This document shows, one piece after another, positions 55,387 to 64,000 of a stretch of 64,000 nt of DNA. The DNA is taken from positions 24,430,501 to 24,494,500 of the forward strand of contig JAKSXM010000007.1 of NCBI GenBank assembly GCA_022575985.1. The letters run 5' to 3'. This DNA is from Anagrus nilaparvatae (taxonomy: Eukaryota > Arthropoda > Insecta > Hymenoptera > Mymaridae). The notes beneath the pieces were generated by a model. The model saw only the letters and a list, made by a program, of their open reading frames with translations. It was not told the origin of the DNA and searched no databases. The first letter of the stretch is position 1; each line of letters begins with the position of its first letter. The position numbers were made by a program, and so were the translations under genes.

Positions 55387-55793
55387 ATTTTCTTTCATGG
55401 CAGTGCAGGTTAAAATCCGACTTTTTTGAAAAAACCTAATTTCCAGAAAATTTTAACAAAAGATTGAAAATCCAAGAAAAAGGCAACATTGCCAAGGCTT
55501 TGGTGGATTCAAAACTGTGGGTTTGGGTCTTTTTATAGTATGTTTGCTCGAAGAATTTTTTCTTTGAAAATTTATTCATAATTTTTTAAGGATAAATTTT
55601 CAAAGAAAAAATTCTTCGAGCAAACATACTATAAAAATACCCAAACCCACAGTTTTGAATTCGCCAAAGTCTTGGCAATGTTGCCTTTTTCTTGGATTTT
55701 CAATTTTTTAACGATATTAACGACATTTTCTGAAAATTAGGTTTTTTAAAAAAATTCGGATTTTAATCTGCACTGCCCTTGAAAATTTCGTTT
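55387..55793. mobile_element. 407-bp near-perfect palindromic element
   Basis: Arms of about 200 bp pair around a centre near 55590; both contain TTCTTCGAGCAAACATACTA or its complement and AAAAAGGCAACATTGCCAAG or its near complement. Ends near TGGCAGTGCAGGTTAAAATC / GATTTTAATCTGCACTGCC. Non-coding MITE-type structure. Confidence 0.82.
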
Positions 55794-57503
55794 ATTGAGT
55801 GAAATGGAAAAAATTCAATTCTACGCCTTTTAGACTGCAACTATATAATTGTTTGAAATAATTAACACATTCGTTTTAATATTGTGCCATAAAATAATCT
55901 GATGGGTTTTCATTTTTATCGCTATTTGTATTCCATTCAGAAAAAAATTTTTTCTGTGAATTTTCGTAGTTAGATTTACTTATATTTTTTGCATTAAAGA
56001 AACATTGACGTACTCTACTTATAATAACACCAGAAATGCTTTAATATCCACTTTTAATTCGGTTTTGTAGTTGTTGTTAATTAGCATTTAAAAATAAAAC
56101 ATGGATTCAGTGCGACAATAAAGGGCAGAAATCTTGAAAATTATGGACGCGTTTTGCGAAAAAAAAAAAGAAAAATTGGGTATTTTTTAACCCCTAATGT
56201 GGGGACATATAATCAAAAGATGAAAATTATTTCAAAAAAAATTTTCTATAATTTTGCTAAAAATGATGATATTGGCCACAAATTAAAATATTTCTTAACA
56301 CCTGCTCAAAATTAAAACAAACTTAATCAGCACTTCTTATCAAAATTTAACTATTATTCCGTCGTTATATTTACTGTAATTTTAACGAAAAAAAAAGTTT
56401 CCATAGAATTGATTTTTAAGATTAAAAGACTCTTTTTACGTGATTTCACTCCATATGTCTATTGTCGATTTCATTAAAAAAAATTTTCCATCTTCTCCGC
56501 AACCGTAGATCCAGAGATATATAAATATCAGTGAAGAGATGCTGTTGCAGTTCACGAAATATGACATTCATGACACTTTTTTGACTTAGTCTTATTCTAA
56601 GAAAGCTGTCATTTTTTCAAAAAAAAAAAAAAAGGAAAAAATTAAATTACCAGTTAATAAAATAAAATTTATAAGATTTCGAGATGTGCAAAAAATTTTT
56701 AAAATGATTTAGTATTCAGTTTCCAATGCATAAACTTTTTTGCAAATTTTTTGATTTGATTTACTAATTAAGTTACCTCATGAATATTTTTATGCATATG
56801 GGTGCACTTTTTTTTTTTAACAGATGAAAACTGAGTATATATATTAGCGCAATTAGGTAGTCTCTTTTCTGGAACAAAAGATTTAGCGTAACTTAACAAA
56901 AAAGGGGGTATTATAGTGTAAGTCTTTATAACGTAACTAATACTTGGACAAAATTTAAAGAAAATTAAAAAAATCAAAGAAAAAATGAAAACAAATCTAT
57001 ATTATTAATTGAAAGTTAAGCTTCCAAATTAATTAGATACTAAAAGCGACGCATTTAAAAATAAAATATTAATTACAATTAATTATTTAAATTGAAGAGC
57101 AAAAACATGAAGAATTTTTAATAATATTATATTTTCTTTAAAAAAAAAATAAAATTTAATGAAAATTCTAATTTCGTATTCTTAAAATAAAAGAAAAAAG
57201 AAAAAAATGTCATTAAAAATCTGAAAACGATGTTTATAATTGGAAAAATTATTATAAAAGAATTCTTTAAAATTTTATTAAAATAATAAGAAAATTTAAC
57301 GTAATTTTAATGAAGACTCGAGAAAACAAACCCATGGTAATTTAAAAGAGCTTTTTAATATAATTTAAATGTTATATATATAATCAATTATATTTAAAAG
57401 TATAATTTAATATTTTCTTGAATAAATTAAAAATACACTAGAAAATATTTTTTTACCTTTTTAATTAAATTTAAATAAAAAAAAAAAAAAAAAAATGTAT
57501 ACC
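55794..57503. other. Intergenic DNA, nothing recognised
   Basis: AT-rich. A 69-codon minus-strand frame at 56768-56977 shows no motif. Could hide 5' NOX5 exons. Confidence 0.35.
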
Positions 57504-59315
57504 TATATGGGCATATCTCACCAAGTGGTTATATTGCATACATGAGGGTTTTAATGAAAATCCAGCTTTCTGTTTAAAAAAAAAATTATTGTAATTTATT
57601 TAAATATATTTCTTCTCAAGCCTCACGAAACTTTTTTGCCTAATTTCTTTAATTATTATGAACTAACAGCCTTGGAATGATTTGAAACCCTAATATTTTG
57701 TTGGTAACCTTCTTAAGTTTTTTAAATTCTTAACATTACAGAGGGGATGCCGTAAAACTATTTGCCTTTTTATGAATAGATTTTGATAAATTAATAATAT
57801 ATTTAATTTCTTCACATAATTAAAACAGTGTGCTCCTTTTCTAAAAAAAATTCTGCTAGCTGAAATATTTAGAACCACATTTTCTAATAAACACGACCAA
57901 AGAAAGTTTTTTAAGCCACAAATGAATGCCGTGAACAATTTTTACTTCTAACTATTGTGAAAATTCTGTAAAATGTTTCACAATTTGAAATTGATTTGAG
58001 AAAAACTGGTGCCTCCAATAATTTAGTAGATATCGACATCAAAAGGCTTTGTTGTCGATGCGTAATTTTGGTACTAATATCACATTTTTTAATGGCACTC
58101 GTTCAATTTTTAAAAAATCTTCGCAAAATCTTTTGTGATTTATGTAAAATGTTATAAGATTTCAGTTTAAAAAAACGGCATAGCTTAATTCAATGCGTTG
58201 TATGTATACCTAAACCTCAGTTTTATATAAACTAATCGTACAATTTAGAAGCGTTGTTTACCAATAACCTAAAAATAACAAACGTGTAAGAATTACGTAT
58301 ATTTCATTCTTAGTTCAAAAAAGATGTTTTTGATTTGAATTTAGTGCTTTAAAAAAATAAATAAAATTATGCAGTTGTAGGTCATACTTAGTGGATCATT
58401 AAAATCTATATTTCAAGAAATATACATTTTGAACAAAATCAAAAACTCTAAAAAAATGTTTCGAAAATCATAAAAGGCACAACCAAATGATTTAATAAAT
58501 TATAATAAGATAATGCGATCATATTTTAACCAGTGGTGGATTCAGCAAAGGGCCTAAGGGGGTGGGGCGCTTAAGCAAAATTTTGTATGTTTTCTTATGA
58601 AATTTGTATAAAAAAACAAAATTATGAACAAAAAACATGCATTTTTTGGAGCTCAGGGGCAATCACCCTTACCACCCCCCTTTTGATCCGCCCATAATTT
58701 TAGCAGTAGTCGAATAAAAATTAGGTATAATGATAAAGAATTTTTAAAACAATTATTTAGTAATATGCTTTGAGTAATTTTTTGAAACAATCAGGAACTT
58801 TTCTTACTAATTAAAATTTTATGAAACTGCAAAAATAAAATTTTTTTAAAAATAATTTTTTAATAACTAATATGTTAATATATTTTAGGCTTTAACATTA
58901 ACTATATTTTAGGCTTTATGTGAGCAATGAGTTAAAGATTCAGGGAGCTTAGCCTAGCTATACCTATAGCGCAGTCTGTAGAACATTTAAGTTTTTGTTT
59001 ATAAAAAAATTTAAAATTTATCTTCTTATTATTGGTTTTTGGACGCAGAAATAAAATTTATTGTTATATACCTCTATATTTTCCAGTATTTTTGAGAACT
59101 AATTTCATCATTTAGTAATTATAACCTTAAATATATTTTTTAATTTAAGAAGTTCACTTATCAAACGCCGTTGCTTAAAATTAAGTTACGCAAAGAAAAT
59201 CTTAATTTTTATTGTTTTATTAAACTTCTGTCCAAATGTCATTATTGTGCTCTCAAAAATAAAATTTATTTTATAAAATTAGAAATATAACCACTTGGTG
59301 AGATATGCCCATATA
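57504..59315. mobile_element. 1.81-kb TIR element, copy 2
   Basis: Same TIRs (TATATGGGCATATCTCACC and inverse) and interior as 29636-31277. It carries about 185 bases near 58710-58895 that copy 1 lacks, bounded by repeated AACWTTAACTATATTTTAGG, so copy 1 may be a deletion derivative. Shared minus-strand frame NLFIKRQ..LRH..CNVKNLKNL; no intact transposase. Confidence 0.85.
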
Positions 59316-60819
59316 TATCAAGTTAATATTTATTAGGTGTAAAATTTTTTTTTTCTATAAATAAATTTAATCAATCAATCAATATGGATATATTTTGACA
59401 TATATATGACAAAAAAATATTTAACACTAATTAGAGTACCAAAAATTCTTTAATCATGATGCACATAGAAAACGTTTTTTTTTTTTTCAATCCAATTAAA
59501 AATATATATTCTTAAAATAAAAAATACATAATTTAAATAAAAAACCTTGAATTATATACAAGAGAGTATGTGATATGAAAAAAAAAAAAACAATGATCGA
59601 TTATTTATAATTGATTGTCATAAATAGTAATATTTATCGATATAAGAAAAAACTAGTTAATTTACGAACTAGATCAATGTGATTATATATCATTACTTCT
59701 TTTGTTTAAATATAAATAAATAAGGATTCCTTGAAAGAAAAAAATTAAATAATAAAGATAATAGGAAAGCTTTAATAATGTTACTCGGTGCTTTCATTTA
59801 ATTAATTAAGTTATCGATGTAAAAAAGTTATAATATAAAGATAAGAAGTTACTATTGGGATATATTATTGTTTATCTTATATCGTGTGCAGACATTCTCA
59901 AGGTATATAAAGTTAGCCTCAGGCAATCAAACTCCTTGATCAACTCTATGATGGTCTATACCTTTTTCAATCTCTATTTTCTTTTTTCATTACTATGTTT
60001 TCCTCTTTAATTTAATGACTTCTTTCTTTCTCTTTTACCTTTATCTTTGAGGCGATAGTGACTTTTGAATAGGAAAATAAATATTTTAATACTTATAAAC
60101 TTTAATAACGTCAAATTGATTGATTTATGAATACATTAAATTTATATTTAATATCTAATTATTTTGTTTATTTTCTCTTAATTAAATAATAATTAATTCT
60201 ATAAATCAATTTTAAACATTTTATTTTTTTAATAATTATAATCTGACAGTAATATAATAATATGTTAATTTTACATTTTATTATTATTTATTTATTATAA
60301 TTTATAAACTTGACATTTTTTTATGCTAATAGTATTTCCTACATTTATGCATTAAGTCTTGAAAAATTTTTTTTTTATAACACAGATCTGTAAAAGTAAA
60401 AGCTTTAATTTAAATTAAAGGAGGGACCACTCACTTTGGAGTGCCAAATTAATGGACTTATTGGGCCTAAAAAACTAGGCTCAATTTTATCAGATAAGAA
60501 CTCTTGGGTTACCTTTCATATAATTTGGTTAGTTAAATTTTGTTTCATAAGATCGTTTACTTTTAAGCTCCGTAAATTATAATTTAGTATATGCAACTCT
60601 TTAATGGTATAATTGTAAACAAAGTTATAATGCTGATGTTTGACTAAAATGATCTATCCATAATTTATATTGCTTTCAAACTGTAGTTTTTGGTATAAAC
60701 AGGTTTTGTAATCTTCGAAAATATTTTATTTGTTTTAATAAAGGAATAATAGTGAGAAAAATTCAATTAAAAATACTTTAAATTTATACTTATAGTAAAT
60801 TAAAAATTTATTGAATTTT
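59316..60819. other. Intergenic DNA between NOX5 and SLC17 gene
   Basis: Very AT-rich, with homopolymer runs and a short (AATC)n-like stretch at 59368-59384. No gene or element recognised. Confidence 0.4.
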
Positions 60820-61443
60820 CACCCAGACACGACTCAACTTAGTTTCAAGAGCCCATAAACGATTTTAACACATTATATGAATATATTTTATTTTTTAAAA
60901 TTGATTTGGTTGTATTATTACTAGCAACTACCAGATTTGGTCTAGTATAGGCTTTTCGGGTCGCTGATCACATTCATTTTGTAAAGAAATGTGCGAAACA
61001 CACTTAAATTTGCAAAAGCTACCCCCGAAAAAGGGTATTTTTTTATATTCGCACTTTGAGTGCTGAACAAAAATTTTAGTGATGTTTTTATGAATTATAA
61101 TTATTATACTCTTAAATTAGCAAAAACAGCCCCTAAAAGGGCTATTTTTGATATTTTTGCAATTTAAGGTAATTTAAGGGTAAAGCATTAATTTTTCATA
61201 AAAACATTCCTGAAATTCTGGATCAGCGACCCAAAAAATTTATATGGAATAAATCAGGACGCCCAATGTGCTAAAATAGCAAAAATACCTCATTTAAACC
61301 ACCCCGGTTTTTGCAAATTTAGGGGGGTTCTGTACTATACTATGCTAGAACGAATCTGGTGGTTGTCAGTATTAATAGCCCCCCCTACTTGCTAATCCTG
61401 TATTTTGATATTAGCTCTTGAAGTTAAGTTGAGTCTGGGTCAA
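60820..61443. mobile_element. Outer inverted-repeat element hosting a foldback MITE
   Basis: CACCCAGACACGACTCAACT with TAGTTTCAAGAGC at 60822-60853 mirrors GCTCTTGAAGTTAAGTTGAG and TCTGGGTC at 61422-61442. Only about 30 bp of each end pairs before the inner element begins. Confidence 0.6.
60928..61366. mobile_element. Short foldback MITE with GGTCGCTGAT core
   Basis: CTACCAGATTTGGTCTAGTA and its near complement ACTATGCTAGAACGAATCTG form the ends. Each arm holds the core: GGGTCGCTGATCACATTC at 60959 and, inverted, GATCAGCGACCC at 61222, plus AAACACACTTAAATTTGCAA as in the 140-bp repeats of the 18.8-kb element. Confidence 0.7.
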
Positions 61444-61981
61444 AAATCTTACTACAAGTGTAGTAATTTTACTACGAATTGTAGTAATATTACTACCAAT
61501 TAGTAAAATGACTAAACTGTATTTATATTGTGTACATTTATTTACTGTGTAAGTGTTAGTCACTATTAGTGCAACTTTTAATATATTTTAATCATAGTTT
61601 ATATCAATCCTAGTCCAAATATTTGCCAAAATTTGTTCCGAATACTTAAATCGCTCTATGTATCAATGGATAATTTCAGGTTAATAGTTAAAAATGAAAG
61701 TTTACATGATTTTCCTAAAAATATTCCGTTAACGATTTTGATTTGAGATATTTAAAAAAAAATTTATAATATTTACCTATTTGAAATATTAATAAATAAA
61801 AAATATTTACAAATCTGTGAAAATATCCTAAAATATAAAATTACGAAAAATCAGGCTATCTAAACAAAATTGAATTTTAATCTGTCTAACCAAAAAAATT
61901 AGTAAATACTGTTAAAAATTTTCTATTGCATAGAATACTATCGTTTTTTATAGACACTTTGTTTAAAAAAAATACTTATTA

Positions 61982-63157
61982 CTAATATTTATTTTTAAGA
62001 AAATCGGGATGATTCCAATCTTGAACTTTTCCATTCCCGAACTTGACAAAAACTAAATTGGTTGTAAAGTAAATGACAAACATGATCCAAAATATTAATT
62101 CCCATTCCTCGAGAGTTTGATGCGGTGCCAGAATTCCTACCACATTTGGAGCTAAAATTCCAGCGATCGCTCCAATTCCATTACATAATCCCATTATTGT
62201 TCCAGTGTAATTTGGGCTAATGTCTAAAATATTTATTTTTACACCTGGAACTTCAGAACCTTTTAACGTTAAACCTATAACTAATAAAATTATTGCTATA
62301 AATTTGTTATATCCAAATCGTGCCGAAAAAACTAAAAATATTCCAGAAAAACAACTGGCAATTGTAGAATTTAATTTTCGAATGTTTGTGCGTGACATAT
62401 ATTTATTATTTATCATCCAATCAGATAATACAGATGTCAAAATACTAAAAAACCAAAACCCAATTTGGGTAAGTGCCGACACATAACCAGCTACATCTAT
62501 TGGTAATTTCAAAGCATTGACCAAGTATTTTGGAAAATCTGACATTAGAGTATAATCACACCAATCAAAACCACAACTTATAACTATCAAAGCCCAAAAT
62601 GCTTTAGACTTAAAAATATTCTTCCAAGGAATAGCAGGGAGGTTTTCGTGAACCGTTGAACTTAATGCTTTATCTAAAGATGTTTTTTCACTCTCAGTAA
62701 TGGTTGGGTGTTCTCTTGGACTATCATAGCTAAGTATTATCCAAAATATCACAAAAATTAGAGCTGATCCTCCAAAAATGTAGAATACTATAGGCCAAGT
62801 AAAATTATCATTTTTAAGTATGATTCCTGGCAATAATGTTGATAGTAATGCACCACAAGGAACACCAGAAAAAACAAAACTTCCAGCAAATGATCTATCT
62901 TTAGCTGGAACCCACTGGGATAATAAACAAGTGATAGCTGGTTGGATTAAACCATGAAAAGAGCCTATTAAAATTCTGATAACTATCAAAGGTATAATTC
63001 CTCCAAAAAGTATAAAAATCGGAGTGACGATTGTAAGGAGGGAAGTAAAAAATATTGAACACCCAATAACTAATTTTGGTCCAAAGTTTCCAACTATTTT
63101 TCCAGCAGGGAAATGCATTACAGCATATCCCCAATAATAAGATGACAAAATAATGCC
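61982..63157 (-). CDS. SLC17-type transporter, large last exon
   Basis: Acceptor TTCTAATAG before GGCATT. 391 codons plus TAG. Contains the remaining membrane segments, including GSFHGLIQPAITCLLSQWVP and FSGVPCGALLSTLLPGIIL, and ends NHPDFLKNKY. Confidence 0.95.
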   Translation of the reverse strand, partial: GIILSSYYWGYAVMHFPAGKIVGNFGPKLVIGCSIFFTSLLTIVTPIFILFGGIIPLIVIRILIGSFHGLIQPAITCLLSQWVPAKDRSFAGSFVFSGVPCGALLSTLLPGIILKNDNFTWPIVFYIFGGSALIFVIFWIILSYDSPREHPTITESEKTSLDKALSSTVHENLPAIPWKNIFKSKAFWALIVISCGFDWCDYTLMSDFPKYLVNALKLPIDVAGYVSALTQIGFWFFSILTSVLSDWMINNKYMSRTNIRKLNSTIASCFSGIFLVFSARFGYNKFIAIILLVIGLTLKGSEVPGVKINILDISPNYTGTIMGLCNGIGAIAGILAPNVVGILAPHQTLEEWELIFWIMFVIYFTTNLVFVKFGNGKVQDWNHPDFLKNKY

Positions 63158-63463
63158 CTATTAGAAAAAAAGAGATTCATATTTTATAGATACGTAAGAT
63201 TAAATAGAAAGTACACAAACTTTGAGTTACCTGAATAGATTCGTTCCAATCAAAAGTAAGAGATTCAGTGCTATTAGCAGTAATGTTATCAATTTTATTT
63301 TTTGAATGATATTCTGAGGTGTCATTTATTGTCATTATTTTTACATCATGAGTCTTGACCATTTTTATTATAGCCATAGATAAACATAATCGTAAATTCA
63401 TAATATTTAAAAGGACTAAAAATCCTAGTGAAATGATAATCCATTGTTTTTTAATAACGAAAT
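61982..63463 (-). CDS. SLC17-type anion/phosphate transporter (5' incomplete)
   Basis: Major facilitator membrane protein of the SLC17 family (sialin, vesicular glutamate and Na/phosphate cotransporter group), which carries organic or inorganic anions. Two exons join in phase 0 to 468 visible residues, about the usual length, missing only the N-terminus. Visible features: a first helix with ISLGFLVLLNIMNLRLCLSM, a large loop with likely N-glycosylation sites (NIT, NST), then FDWNESIQGIILSSYYWGYA and HFPAGKIVGNFGPK, which match the SLC17 WN..QG.ILSSFF.GY and PGG.LA...G.K signatures; FDWCDYTLMSDFPKYL matches the mid-protein tail of that family. About 11-12 hydrophobic segments. Which substrate it carries cannot be read from the sequence. 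Confidence 0.93.
63231..63463 (-). CDS. SLC17-type transporter, upstream exon
   Basis: Acceptor TTTTTATAG, donor ATTCAG then GTAACT. Begins two bases into a codon, so an earlier exon exists to the right. Encodes FVIKKQWIIISLGFLVLL, the first helix and the glycosylated loop up to SIQ. Confidence 0.88.
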
Positions 63464-64000
63464 CTATAAAAATAAAACAATAAATTATTAACTTTCTATA
63501 TAGATATTAAAAATAAACGGCTTAAGTCAGTTCTCCCATATGCTTTTTGACAGTGGCATGACATTTTTTGCTTGAAGATTTATATCATGGGTATTGGGGG
63601 TTACATAATAACAGCATTTCTACCTACTAAATAATTCATTAGCATGATGATAGTTTCATCAAATACTTTGTTTATGATTATAACTTTTGACGTAACTTAT
63701 GAAGTGCTTATCTATTAATGAAGCCGTTCAAATAGACTTGTAAAAAAATTACAAACATTACAAGCTAGGTATGGGGTAGGACGTTAAAGTTTTTTTTTAA
63801 TAATTCAAATTACCCTATCTAGTGTAAAAACTTTTTTTTTTTTTTTTTGTAAAAATTTTTTTTTTGTTAAAACGTGTTAAAATTACATGATCCCCCATAC
63901 TCAAGATGTTATCTATTTTTTTAAAATTTGAACTCAAGGGTCATCAAAATCGGCCCAAACTATTTTTTCCGAAAGTACAACTTGCTTTGTTTGAAAATTC
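63464..64000. other. Upstream of transporter exon, nothing recognised
   Basis: AT-rich with T-runs at about 63834-63848. The first transporter exon is not recognised here and may lie beyond the window. Confidence 0.4.

Noticed and set aside
62220..62486. Plus-strand frame of 88 codons
   Set aside because: Antisense shadow of the SLC17-type transporter exon.
1..64000. Possible tRNA, rRNA or snRNA genes
   Set aside because: I looked for B-box-like GGTTCGAATCC-type sequence and other conserved blocks and saw none convincing on either strand; a covariance-model scan would be decisive.

Overview
This window looks like a very AT-rich arthropod nuclear genome, most likely an insect. Coding sequence is split into many short exons with GT..AG introns. 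The host genes are a NOX5-type NADPH oxidase and an SLC17-type anion transporter. Most of the remaining sequence is transposable-element debris. I cannot name the species.

Host genes, both on the minus strand. (1) NOX5 runs from about 51.6 kb down to 10.3 kb. I could chain 18 coding exons whose splice phases all agree. They give 3246 coding bases (1081 residues plus stop): calcium-binding EF-hands, a haem-binding membrane domain with all four expected histidines, FAD- and NADPH-binding domains and an intact C-terminus. The first exon(s) are missing from what I can see. A region of about 300 residues between the FAD and NADPH parts is much longer than in vertebrate NOX5. (2) An SLC17-family (sialin / phosphate cotransporter-like) membrane transporter occupies 62.0-63.5 kb as two joined exons, with its 5' end not found.

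Region by region. 0.3-1.2 kb: an unrecognised decayed coding sequence split by a 316-bp inverted-repeat element with a 7-bp target duplication. 4.0-4.7 kb: diverged copy of a foldback element. 6.3-8.8 kb: a 2.5-kb palindromic element flanked by TA. 10.3-51.6 kb: NOX5, with its introns packed with elements. Its 18.3-kb intron (13.0-31.3 kb) holds a pogo/Tigger-like MITE, several palindromic elements, two foldback-like elements with about 140-bp subrepeats, a nested 1.7-kb inverted-repeat element, and a 4.85-kb non-autonomous element with 1114-bp terminal direct repeats that carry a decayed C2H2 zinc-finger fragment. The 36.5-41.2 kb intron holds a 5'-truncated LINE with a 16-bp target duplication and a 1.13-kb near-perfect palindrome. 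The 44.8-51.2 kb intron holds a decayed non-LTR retrotransposon that has lost its endonuclease domain. 52.4-61.4 kb: more palindromic elements, including a MULE-like one and a second copy of a 1.6-1.8 kb TIR element.

The most unusual pattern is a short core, GGTCGCTGATT followed by an A/T-rich CGAATTT-like tail. It recurs in at least five otherwise different foldback-like elements, pointing rightward in left arms and leftward in right arms, and in two elements it marks tandem subrepeats of about 115 and 140 bp. This suggests one superfamily of foldback elements built on a shared subrepeat. All of this is read by eye; no searches were run.
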